Part shown: piece after piece, positions 33,921-41,478 of the stretch | How the letters are laid out: each line of letters starts with the position of its first letter | Numbering within the stretch: the first letter of the stretch is position 1 | Assembly: GCA_902787665.1 (NCBI GenBank) | Contig: CADAHF010000006.1 | Coordinates: 1 to 42,578, forward strand | Direction of reading: 5' to 3' | Length of the DNA stretch: 42,578 nt | Origin: an uncultured Pseudomonadota bacterium | Lineage (GTDB): Bacteria; Pseudomonadota; Alphaproteobacteria; Rs-D84 | Translations under genes and position numbers: made by a program | The notes under the pieces: generated by a model | What the model saw: the letters and a program-made list of their open reading frames with translations, nothing else | What the model was told of the DNA's origin: nothing | Databases searched by the model: none

Positions 33921-34208
33921 CTATTTCAAAATTCCTAAAATATCAGATTCTTTGATTAACACATAATCAACACCGTCAATTTTGACTTCGTTGGCGCTTG
34001 CCGCCCATTTTGCAAACAAAACAGTGTCACCCACCGCAACAGACATCGGTATTCGTGCGCCATTTTCAATTACACCATCGCCCACTGCAATAACCGTTCC
34101 GCGTGATGGTTTTTCACGTGCGTTATCCGGTATAATAATTCCACCGGCTGTTTTATTTTCTTCTTCGATTCTTTGTAACAAAACATAATTATTTAATGGT
34201 TTAAGCAT
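33921..34208 (-). CDS. groS: Co-chaperonin GroES
   Basis: 95-residue lid of the GroEL chamber. LKPLNNYVLLQRIEEENKTA and GGIIIPDNAREKPSRGTVIA (mobile loop) and GDTVLFAKWAASANEVKIDG are diagnostic. The start is set at ATG 34208, with AAGGGGG seven bases upstream; an upstream extension to 34295 would run through the promoter and has no family match. Confidence 0.97.
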   Translation of the reverse strand: MLKPLNNYVLLQRIEEENKTAGGIIIPDNAREKPSRGTVIAVGDGVIENGARIPMSVAVGDTVLFAKWAASANEVKIDGVDYVLIKESDILGILK

Positions 34209-34240
34209 ATATTTGCCCCCTTGGTACATTGATGTTATGC

Positions 34241-34271
34241 AAAATATAGTGCTTTTAAACTCAATTTCAAG
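34241..34271 (-). promoter_or_regulatory. Probable heat-shock (RpoH-type) promoter of groES-groEL
   Basis: On the minus strand CTTGAAA (34265-34271) is followed after about 17 bases by ACTATATTTT (34241-34250), close to the alphaproteobacterial RpoH pattern CTTG-N17/18-CyTATnTnnG. No CIRCE/HrcA palindrome was seen. Confidence 0.5.
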
Positions 34272-34324
34272 GTTGATTTTGTTCAAATCTGACAATAAAA
34301 TCTATACCATAAACAAAAGGGGAA

Positions 34325-34690
34325 ATGATGTACGATAAAAATAATGTATTTGCGAAAATTATTCGCGGGGAAATACCATCTAAAAAAGTATATGAAAACG
34401 CATATGCACTGTCTTTCTTGGATGTTGACCCGGTTGCCGAAGTGCATGCGCTGGTTGTACCACGTGGCGAATATGAAAACATTTTGGATTTTTCTATTAA
34501 CGCATCTGATGATGAAAAGTTAGGTTTCTTTGATTGCCTGAACCAAACAGCAGAAAAAATGGGAATTGATTCTTGCAATATGTTTGTAAATACTGGACAT
34601 GGGCCGTATATGGTGCAATCGGTTCCGCATTTTCACTTGCACATTATTGCGGGCAATAAAATCAAAGATTTTTCGGATTTTGCCAAATGA
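34325..34690 (+). CDS. HIT family protein (histidine-triad nucleotide hydrolase)
   Basis: 121 residues. VFAKIIRGEIPSKKVYEN at the start and the triad HFHLHII (His102, 104, 106) preceded by VQSVPH are typical of HinT-like phosphoramidases acting on AMP conjugates. ATGs at 34325 and 34328 compete; AAAAGGGG upstream fits the second slightly better. Its stop overlaps the start of the DUF167 gene (ATGA). Confidence 0.93.
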   Translation: MMYDKNNVFAKIIRGEIPSKKVYENAYALSFLDVDPVAEVHALVVPRGEYENILDFSINASDDEKLGFFDCLNQTAEKMGIDSCNMFVNTGHGPYMVQSVPHFHLHIIAGNKIKDFSDFAK

Positions 34691-34902
34691 TTATAAATGT
34701 TCGTGTTATTCCGCGCGCCCGGGTTCAAAAAATTGTTACCGACGGTGACACTCTGCGCATTTATACCAATGCCGCGCCAACCGATGGCGAAGCAAACGCA
34801 GCGGTAATAAAGATGCTTAGCAAGCATTTTGATGTACCAAAGTCTGCAATTACTATTGTTCGTGGCGCAACATCACATGATAAAACAATTGAAATTGTCT
34901 AG
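34687..34902 (+). CDS. DUF167 (YggU-like) protein
   Basis: 71 residues with the family core IINVRVIPRARVQKIV, then AAPTDGEANAAVIKMLSKHF, and ITIVRGATSHDKTIEI. Function unknown in bacteria. It is translationally coupled to the HIT gene. The 3' end overlaps the convergent LOG-family gene by four bases. Shorter than many members (about 95) because the N-terminal extension is missing. Confidence 0.88.
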   Translation: MIINVRVIPRARVQKIVTDGDTLRIYTNAAPTDGEANAAVIKMLSKHFDVPKSAITIVRGATSHDKTIEIV

Positions 34903-35456
34903 CGTCCGTAATTTAACACCATATTTATCAGTTCATGTGGCGTGTTGGTAATGGTGACATTATAATCATCCAATGTTTCAACAAATTGATTGTTCATCAT
35001 ATCAACAATCAAATCATGTAATGGCGCCCAAAAACGATTGGTATTCAAAAAGAATACAGGTTTATTTGTTTCCCCAATTTGTTGCATGGTCAAAATATCT
35101 GTAACTTCGTTCAATGTTCCAATACCACCCGGCAGTATGATAAAAGCATCAGATAATTCAAACATCCGTTGTTTGCGTTCATTAACACCGCGCACAATTT
35201 TAACATCAATTTTATCGTGTACTGGTTCCTGGTGTGCAACAACATGTTCGGTTGATATGCCAATTACATGACCGCCGTTGTTCAATGCCGCACTAGACAC
35301 AGTTCCCATCAGACCAACATTCCCACCACCAAACACCATATTCAAACCATTTGTCGCGATTAATTCGCCCATTAATCCTGCATCACGCACAAAAGCCGGA
35401 TTCAACCCGAATTCGTGTCCACAATAAACCGCAACTGTTTTTATTTTGCGCCCCAT
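34899..35456 (-). CDS. LOG-family protein (TIGR00730, putative nucleotide 5'-monophosphate phosphoribohydrolase)
   Basis: 185 residues with FGGGNVGLMG, the MFELSDAFIILPGGIGTLNE catalytic motif (PGGxGTxxE) preceded by ERKQRM. Family members release free base from (cytokinin) nucleoside monophosphates; bacterial substrates may be ordinary purine nucleotides. Start ATG 35456. It is monocistronic and divergent from tilS. Confidence 0.9.
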   Translation of the reverse strand: MGRKIKTVAVYCGHEFGLNPAFVRDAGLMGELIATNGLNMVFGGGNVGLMGTVSSAALNNGGHVIGISTEHVVAHQEPVHDKIDVKIVRGVNERKQRMFELSDAFIILPGGIGTLNEVTDILTMQQIGETNKPVFFLNTNRFWAPLHDLIVDMMNNQFVETLDDYNVTITNTPHELINMVLNYGR

Positions 35457-35501
35457 TTTTTCCCTTTATTTTTCCAAATTATATCATAAAATGGCGGTGT
35501 T

Positions 35502-36275
35502 ATGAATCAAAAGTTTATTGATTTTATGCGTAATTTCTATGGGAAAAAATTGGCTGTCGCGGTAAGTGGCGGTGTTGATTCTATTGCACTACTGTATTGG
35601 ATGGTTGAAATTGGTGCCGACATTGTTTGTCTGCATGTGAATCATGGTTTGCGCGATGCCGCAACAATCGAAGAAAATTATGTTTTGGAAACATGCAAAA
35701 AATTATCAGTCCCGTGCCAAGTATTTCATTGGGATGCCGAAAAACCAACAACCGGAATTGAAGCTGCCGCCCGCTCAGCACGTTATAAAATGATGACAGA
35801 TTTTTGTCATCAAAATGGTATTGAATACCTTGTTACCGCGCACCAATCAGACGATCAAATTGAAACATTTTTGATGAATTTAGGGCGTGGCAGTGGCGTA
35901 TTTGGACTTTCTGCGATGCAAAACATTTCTGAACGCGATGGCATCAAGATTTTGCGACCATTGTTAAATGTATCGCGTGAAGAATTGAAAAATTATTGTG
36001 ATACAAAAAAGATTAAATACTTTACCGATGAAATGAATAACGATGCGCGCTATACCCGTGTTCGCATCCGTCAAAATCGTCATTTATTGCACGATGCATT
36101 AGGTATCAGTGATGAACGCATATTATTGGCTATTGAAAATTTGAATCGTGCGCGCAAATCAATTGAATCTGATGTCGATAAATTGGTTGCTGATGTTATG
36201 GGAAATGATTTTGCAATGTTCCGTGATTCTTTTCTGTTTGACCTGTCGGGGGGGACAGTTATCAACCGCGTTTGA
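35502..36275 (+). CDS. tilS: tRNA(Ile)-lysidine synthase TilS, frameshifted near the C-terminus
   Basis: Converts C34 of tRNA-Ile(CAU) to lysidine so that it reads AUA, an essential function. The P-loop SGGVDS (22-27), HVNHGLRDAA, the AAARSARY block and YLVTAHQSDDQIETFLMNLGRG are intact. The frame breaks in a run of seven Gs (36248-36254) and stops 21 bases later. Adding one G restores a frame to 36436, giving a 311-residue protein. Start ATG 35502 has only a weak ribosome-binding site. It heads the tilS-ftsH pair. Confidence 0.93.
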   Translation: MNQKFIDFMRNFYGKKLAVAVSGGVDSIALLYWMVEIGADIVCLHVNHGLRDAATIEENYVLETCKKLSVPCQVFHWDAEKPTTGIEAAARSARYKMMTDFCHQNGIEYLVTAHQSDDQIETFLMNLGRGSGVFGLSAMQNISERDGIKILRPLLNVSREELKNYCDTKKIKYFTDEMNNDARYTRVRIRQNRHLLHDALGISDERILLAIENLNRARKSIESDVDKLVADVMGNDFAMFRDSFLFDLSGGTVINRV

Positions 36276-36436
36276 ATTCGCTGAACCTTGCGCTTGAAAA
36301 GTTGCACGGGGATTGCAAATTCACACTGGGACATTGTACACTGCGCCGTCTTGGCGAACGAATTTTGATTGTTCGCGAAGGCGCCAAAACAACATTCAGG
36401 AAAAGATATGGTAAAATTAAGAAACTTAAAAAATAA
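36250..36436 (+). pseudogene. tilS: Out-of-frame C-terminal part of TilS
   Basis: Read two bases off the upstream frame, this gives DSYQPRLNSLNLALEKLHGD, then CKFTLGHCTLRRLGERILIVRE, matching the TilS C-terminal pattern (PRxxxLxxL...FTLGGCxL...RExA). It ends at TAA 36434-36436, overlapping the ftsH start at 36408, a usual arrangement for this pair. Probably the true end of TilS. Confidence 0.75.
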
Positions 36437-38294
36437 ACTGCCACGTGATAAATCGACATGGTTTTTAGTGGTGCCTATATTTATTATTGCGGCACTGGCA
36501 ACGATATCATTTATTAAAACAGAACCAGTATTAAACACAAACGGTGAAACGGCTGCAACGGTCACTGTTGCACGTCCTGTGGAACTATCTTTTTCCGATG
36601 TTCTGCGTCGTACAAATGATATCAAAACAATGAACATTCGTGGTGATGATGCAACCGGCACATTAAAAGACGGTACAAAATACACCGCGACAATTACATA
36701 CGACCCAGAATTGTTGTCTAAAATCGCGGCAAGTGGCGCACAAATTTCCATTGATTCATCAAAATCATTTATGGAACGTGCGGGAATATGGTTACCAACA
36801 ATTTTGTGGATTGCGTTTTTATGGTTTTTGTTACGCGGTATGCGTGGTGGTGTCAGCCGCAGTATTGCCAGTCAAAACCCAACAAAAATTATGACTGGTA
36901 ATTCCAAAAAAACGACTTTCAAGGATGTTGCTGGTATTGATGCCGAAAAACAAGAATTGATGGAAATTGTCGATTACTTGCGCAACACGGAAAAATTCCG
37001 TGCGGTTGGTGCGCGTGTTCCGCGTGGTGTGTTATTGTCGGGCGAACCTGGCACTGGGAAAACGTTGTTGGCGCGCGCTATTGCGGGCGAAGCAAATGTT
37101 CCATTTTTTGCCGCATCAGGCAGCGATTTTTCCGGCATTATTGTTGGTTTGGGTGTTGCAAAAATCAAAGAAATGTTCGAAATGGCAAAACGTAACGCAC
37201 CATGCATTTTGTTCATCGATGAAATCGATGCCATTGGGCAAAAGCGCAGTATGCAAATTCACAACGACCAAGACCGTGAACAAACATTGAACCAATTACT
37301 GATTGAAATGGACGGTTTTGCAAATAACACTGGCGTGATTGTTTTGGGTGCAACAAATCGTGTTGATATGTTGGATCCAGCACTTTTGCGTCCTGGCCGT
37401 TTTGATCGTCAGGTTTATATTGAATTGCCAGATTTATCTGGACGAAATGAAATTTTGAAATTGTATGCAAACCGCGTCAAAATGGCGTCTGATGTTGATT
37501 TAATGGATGTTGCACGCGGCACGACGGGCTTTTCCGGGGCAGACCTTGAAAACCTGTTGAACGAAGCGGCACTGCATGCGGTGCGCGTTGGACACAGCGA
37601 AATTCAATCAACCGATATTGATGAAGCACGTGACAAAATTATGATGGGTCCGCGCAAGGTGCGTAAAATCCGTGAAGATGACAAAAAATTGACCGCATAT
37701 CACGAAGCTGGCCATGCGTTTGTCAGCAATCACTATGCAGATATTACCGACCCGATACACAAGGCAACAATCATTCCACGTGGTCTCGCATTGGGTATGG
37801 TGCAACATTTACCCATTGATGATAAAGTATCTATGACTGTTGCTGAAGTTCGCGCCCAATTGTCTATATCACTGGCGGGACGCGCCGCCGAAGAAGTATT
37901 CTTTGGCTCGAACAAAATAACAACTGGTGCAGAAAGTGATATTGCCGGTGCAACACGTCTGGCACGGTATTCCGTCACAACGGCTGGATTGTCTGACAAA
38001 ATCGGTCTTGTTGCGATTAATCAATCGAACACTTTTGGTGGTCGTTCGGCATTGGAAAACGCATCTGAAAAAACTGCTGAAAACGTTGATGCAGAAATTA
38101 GAAACTGGATGGATGCAGCACATAACGATGCGATTAAAATCTTGAAACAAAACAAAACAGTTGTTGAAAAATTAGCAAACGAATTGCTTAAACGTGAAAC
38201 ATTAACTGGCGACGAAATCAATGAAATTATTTCTGGTAAAAAGACCGCCAAGAAACGCGTTACAAAAGCAACACAAAAAGCAAAGCGTAAATAG
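36408..38294 (+). CDS. ftsH: ATP-dependent zinc metalloprotease FtsH, divergent pore loop
   Basis: Membrane-bound AAA+ protease that removes damaged membrane proteins and regulators. 628 residues: two membrane helices (about 19-36, 128-144) around a periplasmic domain, Walker A GEPGTGKT (212-219), Walker B LFIDEID (268-274), second region of homology ATNRVDMLDPALLRPGRFDR, zinc motif HEAGH (432-436) and a distal acidic ligand in TTGAESDI. The pore loop, usually FVEMFVGVG, reads FSGIIVGLG, so the substrate-gripping Phe is Ile. Start ATG 36408 follows AGGAAAAG; the longer reading from 36369 lies inside the tilS end. The stop abuts the stop of the facing M23 gene. Confidence 0.95.
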   Translation: MVKLRNLKNKLPRDKSTWFLVVPIFIIAALATISFIKTEPVLNTNGETAATVTVARPVELSFSDVLRRTNDIKTMNIRGDDATGTLKDGTKYTATITYDPELLSKIAASGAQISIDSSKSFMERAGIWLPTILWIAFLWFLLRGMRGGVSRSIASQNPTKIMTGNSKKTTFKDVAGIDAEKQELMEIVDYLRNTEKFRAVGARVPRGVLLSGEPGTGKTLLARAIAGEANVPFFAASGSDFSGIIVGLGVAKIKEMFEMAKRNAPCILFIDEIDAIGQKRSMQIHNDQDREQTLNQLLIEMDGFANNTGVIVLGATNRVDMLDPALLRPGRFDRQVYIELPDLSGRNEILKLYANRVKMASDVDLMDVARGTTGFSGADLENLLNEAALHAVRVGHSEIQSTDIDEARDKIMMGPRKVRKIREDDKKLTAYHEAGHAFVSNHYADITDPIHKATIIPRGLALGMVQHLPIDDKVSMTVAEVRAQLSISLAGRAAEEVFFGSNKITTGAESDIAGATRLARYSVTTAGLSDKIGLVAINQSNTFGGRSALENASEKTAENVDAEIRNWMDAAHNDAIKILKQNKTVVEKLANELLKRETLTGDEINEIISGKKTAKKRVTKATQKAKRK

Positions 38295-39554
38295 TTACAA
38301 CTGGATAAATAATTTTGGATTTTTGGACAGCGTTTCAATACCGCTGTCCAAGTTCTTGCGATATTCCAAGAATTTTGCCTTGTCTTTATCCCCAAGGTTG
38401 CTTATCGCCGGCAATTTAACTGTTAATGGATTTACATGTGTGCCGTTTTTAATGACCTCATAATGCAAATGTGGCCCAGTGGAAAGACCTGTTGAACCGA
38501 CATAACCGATTGTTTGCCCCTGGCGCACATTTGTTCCAACAACAACACCCTTGGCGAACTTGGACATATGCGCATACAATGTTTCATACGAACCATTGTG
38601 GCGAATTTTTACATAATTCCCATGTCCGCGATTAAATCCACGCGCAACCACACGACCCGCCCCAGCCGCCGGAATTGGTGTGCCAGTTGATGCACGAAAA
38701 TCAACACCCTTGTGCGCACGGGTGAATCCCAAAACGGGGTGTTTACGCCTTGTTGAAAAACTGCTTGTCACTTTGGCATTATTAATCGGTGTGCGTTTCA
38801 GCGATTTGATCGCGCCGTTACCGTTTTCATCATAATATCCCGATGTGCCATCACTTTTCTTAAACCGATACATTTTCACATTACCGCGCAGCGCTTCAAA
38901 TTGAACAGCCAACACGCGTCCATTATCGATTTTTTCACCATTTGAAAAGTTTTCTTCATATAAAACCGAAAAATGCTGGCCTGCACGAATATCGCGTTCA
39001 AAGTCCATTTCAAAAGCCAACAAATCATACACATCAACCAACACACCCGCCGGAATTCCCGCACGTATGCCAGCAACATAAAAACTGTCGCCGTTTTGGA
39101 TTTCGCCCGACTTATATACAGCACGTGTATCGCGTTCAACATCAACCGTATTGCAATTCCAACCACCGTTTTCGCCACATGTTAATTCAACCTGTTTCCA
39201 TGGTGATGGAATAACAACAATTTTAGATACTGGTGATGTTTCATCACTGCGCACAAATTCGATTTTATCATTGTTCGCGCGCAGAGTTGAAATACCCGCA
39301 TCTTTCTTTAACACATTGGCAATAGTGTTCACATCGCCCGCCGACACACCGTTTGCGGTTAAAATCTTGCCCAGGGTATCACCCGATGCAACCACGACAA
39401 CCGTCTTGCATTCATTTGGTGCCACATCAGCAACAACATTACCACTACGATGAACCACAACAACCGATATAGCAACAAATGTTAAAACGATTGCCAACGC
39501 AAATATCAATTTAGATAAAAAGGTTGGATTTAAAATATATTTTACTTTTTTCAT
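38295..39554 (-). CDS. Periplasmic M23-family peptidase (DipM/MepM-like)
   Basis: 419 residues: an N-terminal membrane anchor (about 16-35), a LysM/OapA-like segment (VVASGDTLGKILTANGV), a middle domain and a C-terminal LytM/M23 domain with zinc motifs HKGVDF and HLHYEV. These enzymes cut peptidoglycan cross-links or activate amidases during growth and division. ATG 39554 is chosen because it leads directly into the anchor helix and sits at a predicted transcription start; upstream in-frame starts overlap prmC. Both zinc motifs are complete, so it is probably active. Confidence 0.9.
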   Translation of the reverse strand: MKKVKYILNPTFLSKLIFALAIVLTFVAISVVVVHRSGNVVADVAPNECKTVVVVASGDTLGKILTANGVSAGDVNTIANVLKKDAGISTLRANNDKIEFVRSDETSPVSKIVVIPSPWKQVELTCGENGGWNCNTVDVERDTRAVYKSGEIQNGDSFYVAGIRAGIPAGVLVDVYDLLAFEMDFERDIRAGQHFSVLYEENFSNGEKIDNGRVLAVQFEALRGNVKMYRFKKSDGTSGYYDENGNGAIKSLKRTPINNAKVTSSFSTRRKHPVLGFTRAHKGVDFRASTGTPIPAAGAGRVVARGFNRGHGNYVKIRHNGSYETLYAHMSKFAKGVVVGTNVRQGQTIGYVGSTGLSTGPHLHYEVIKNGTHVNPLTVKLPAISNLGDKDKAKFLEYRKNLDSGIETLSKNPKLFIQL

Positions 39555-39569
39555 GGCGTCAATTATACT
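39541..39569 (+). promoter_or_regulatory. Promoter of prmC (leaderless)
   Basis: TTTACT (39541-39546), 17 bases, TATACT (39564-39569). The expected start is at or next to ATG 39576, leaving no room for a ribosome-binding site. Confidence 0.55.
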
Positions 39570-39590
39570 GTTTTTATGGACACAAATCAA
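39562..39590 (-). promoter_or_regulatory. Promoter of the M23 peptidase gene (leaderless)
   Basis: On the minus strand TTGATT (39585-39590), 17 bases, TATAAT (39562-39567). The expected start is at about 39555, directly at ATG 39554. Its -10 shares four bases with the prmC -10 on the other strand. Confidence 0.6.
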
Positions 39591-40352
39591 GCATTCACAA
39601 TTTTGGCATCGATTGGGGGCGCACATGCTGCGCGCATTATCGTTGAAAAATATGGTACGATGTCGCGTTTTGATGTTTGGCGGACGGCCCGACAATTACG
39701 ACGCGGTGTACCCGTTGCAAAAATTATTCATGAAAAGTGGTTTTATGGTCTGCCGTTTTATACAAACCGACATACACTTGACCCACGCCCAGATACCGAA
39801 ACACTGGTGGAATCGGTGTTGCGCGATTATAAAGATAAAAGAAATACACGCATATTGGATATGGGAACCGGCACCGGGTGTATTTTGATTTCATTGGCAC
39901 GAAATATGTTTGGAATGTCGGGCATTGGTATTGATATATCGCGCGCAGCATTGCGCGTTGCGCGCAAAAATGTAAAAAATATGGGCGTGTGCAGTATGAT
40001 TGAATTGCAACGGGGCACATTTGAACACCCACATATTGCTGGCGAACAATTTGATATTATTGTTTCAAACCCGCCATATATTGCGCGCGGGGACAATCGC
40101 GTCAACGCGGCGGCACATTTTGACCCGGCGGTTGCATTGTATGCAAAACAGGACGGCTATGCGGCATACGAACAACTTGCGCGTTCTGCGCGCCCGCTGA
40201 CAAAGCACGACGGCCGCATTTATTTGGAAATTGGCGCGGGAATGTCACGTATGGTAAAATCAATTTTTGCGCATGCTGGTTGGCAATTCGTCCGCGCTGA
40301 TAAAGATTTAAGTGGCAAAATTCGCGTATTGGTATTCACGCCAAACATGTGA
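39576..40352 (+). CDS. prmC: Peptide chain release factor N5-glutamine methyltransferase PrmC
   Basis: Methylates the GGQ glutamine of RF1/RF2. 258 residues with the substrate-binding segment KWFYGLPFYTNRHTLDPRPD (family FWG...V...LIPRPDTE), SAM-binding DMGTGTGCILISLA and the catalytic NPPY (165-168). Slightly short for the family. The start has no ribosome-binding site and probably uses a leaderless transcript. Only 21 bases separate it from the divergent M23 gene. Confidence 0.93.
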   Translation: MDTNQAFTILASIGGAHAARIIVEKYGTMSRFDVWRTARQLRRGVPVAKIIHEKWFYGLPFYTNRHTLDPRPDTETLVESVLRDYKDKRNTRILDMGTGTGCILISLARNMFGMSGIGIDISRAALRVARKNVKNMGVCSMIELQRGTFEHPHIAGEQFDIIVSNPPYIARGDNRVNAAAHFDPAVALYAKQDGYAAYEQLARSARPLTKHDGRIYLEIGAGMSRMVKSIFAHAGWQFVRADKDLSGKIRVLVFTPNM

Positions 40353-40431
40353 ACATTTGCCAAATATTCCTTGCAAATCAATTTTTATCGGCTAATATGT
40401 CCATAAAGATAATTTGTCAAAAGGATAAAAA

Positions 40432-40920
40432 ATGAGTTTTCGTACAGGTAAATATTCAACACTTTCTCTTGCGCCAATCGTTGATAAACGCACACCAGAA
40501 GAATGGAAAATTATTAATCACTTGATTGATTTTCCAACAGACAATTCTGATATTGTCACATATCTGCGTCGCGATTTGTCTGAAAATTATGATGTATTGT
40601 ATAAACGCGCAGATTTCAAAGAATGGCTTAAACAAAAAGAATCTGAAGTTCACAAAGTGTTTAATTTTAAATTAAACACCACCAATTTGTTGACAAGATA
40701 TGATAATGCTATCGACAAATTGGAAATCTGCGACAGTCACCTTTTAAGCAATCTGCAAAAATCACTGAAAGATTGCCAGGATAAAATCGAACGTGACAAA
40801 TCAGATAAAACACTGGCTGCCGCAGAAAAGGAAAAAAGAATAAATCGTGCCATGGAAACAATTAAAAACATTCAAGGCACCATCAGCACATTGATTGGAA
40901 AAGGTGCAAAAATCAAATAA
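40432..40920 (+). CDS. Hypothetical helical protein, 162 residues
   Basis: Unknown family. Charged, with no signal or membrane segment. The C-terminal half (about 85-150; DCQDKIERDKSDKTLAAAEK) looks like a coiled coil. AAAAGGA precedes ATG 40432 and a strong terminator follows, so it is likely a real single gene. No catalytic motif seen. Confidence 0.72.
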   Translation: MSFRTGKYSTLSLAPIVDKRTPEEWKIINHLIDFPTDNSDIVTYLRRDLSENYDVLYKRADFKEWLKQKESEVHKVFNFKLNTTNLLTRYDNAIDKLEICDSHLLSNLQKSLKDCQDKIERDKSDKTLAAAEKEKRINRAMETIKNIQGTISTLIGKGAKIK

Positions 40921-40923
40921 AAC

Positions 40924-40949
40924 AAAAACCGCCCGTTTGGGCGGTTTTT
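40924..40949. terminator. Bidirectional terminator
   Basis: AACCGCCC/GGGCGGTT stem with GTTT loop and flanking A- and T-runs, between convergent genes. Confidence 0.9.
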
Positions 40950-40950
40950 G

Positions 40951-41205
40951 CTAATCGTTATTTTGTTGGGGGGAATCTTCTTGAAACAATCGCGCAAAAT
41001 CGTTCATTGTCATATGTAATGCATTTAATACCTTTGCAACCGTACACATTGACGGCCAACGTGCTTTGCCAGATGAAAAAACCCGTTTACTTTTATTAAA
41101 GGTTGTCGCATCAAGACCACTGCGCCGCGCAAGACCAGAAACAGTGACATTATTCTCCATAGCTAATTTATCAAACGCGTGCCAAGTTTGAAAATTTGTT
41201 ATCAT
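40951..41205 (-). CDS. Small HTH regulator resembling the N-terminus of S24/LexA-like repressors
   Basis: 84 residues forming a helix-turn-helix domain: SGLARRSGLDATTFNKSKRV, then KARWPSMCTVAKVLNALHM. This closely follows the N-terminal domain of alphaproteobacterial S24-type repressors (SGLAKRAGLDATTFNKSKR...RPRWPSTESIAKVL). The C-terminal peptidase/dimerisation part is absent; the protein ends in an acidic, Gln-rich tail. ATG 41205 with AGAGG upstream is preferred to TTG 41211. Target unknown. Confidence 0.85.
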   Translation of the reverse strand: MITNFQTWHAFDKLAMENNVTVSGLARRSGLDATTFNKSKRVFSSGKARWPSMCTVAKVLNALHMTMNDFARLFQEDSPQQNND

Positions 41206-41327
41206 AGCCAACCTCTGTTTTACAAGTTATCTATTAAAACAAACCATCTATATCTAATAATAATTGATTTTAAGAATAAAATCAACTTCTTTTTTAAACA
41301 AACCCGACGACAATTGCGATAAAAACA

Positions 41328-41355
41328 AAACGGTCACAAGGACCGTTTGATTTTC
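41328..41355 (+). terminator. Terminator-like hairpin in the 270-base gap
   Basis: AAACGGTC/GACCGTTT stem with a five-base loop, then GATTTT. No gene ends nearby on the plus strand, so what it terminates is unclear. The rest of 41206-41478 shows only the promoter below. Confidence 0.5.
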
Positions 41356-41423
41356 ATGGCGGAATCGTAAGAAATAACGGTATTAGATATTCAGACAAAA
41401 TTATAGAAATCGGACACTAATTG

Positions 41424-41432
41424 TGGTATAAT
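41424..41432 (+). promoter_or_regulatory. Extended -10 promoter of the LRR protein gene
   Basis: TGGTATAAT is an extended -10 (TGn-TATAAT), 46 bases before the start codon; no good -35 is seen. Confidence 0.5.
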
Positions 41433-41478
41433 GCATCAACAGAAATACTATATTTATCTAAAAGATAAGGTATTAAAC

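Noticed and set aside
33987..34295. Longer GroES start at 34295
   Set aside because: The extra 29 residues have no family match and would run through the promoter; ATG 34208 has a strong ribosome-binding site.
34209..34324. CIRCE element controlling groES-groEL
   Set aside because: No TTAGCACTC-N9-GAGTGCTAA palindrome is present; an RpoH-type promoter fits better.
36080..36751. 223-codon minus-strand frame over the tilS-ftsH junction
   Set aside because: Antisense to two conserved genes; no start signal.
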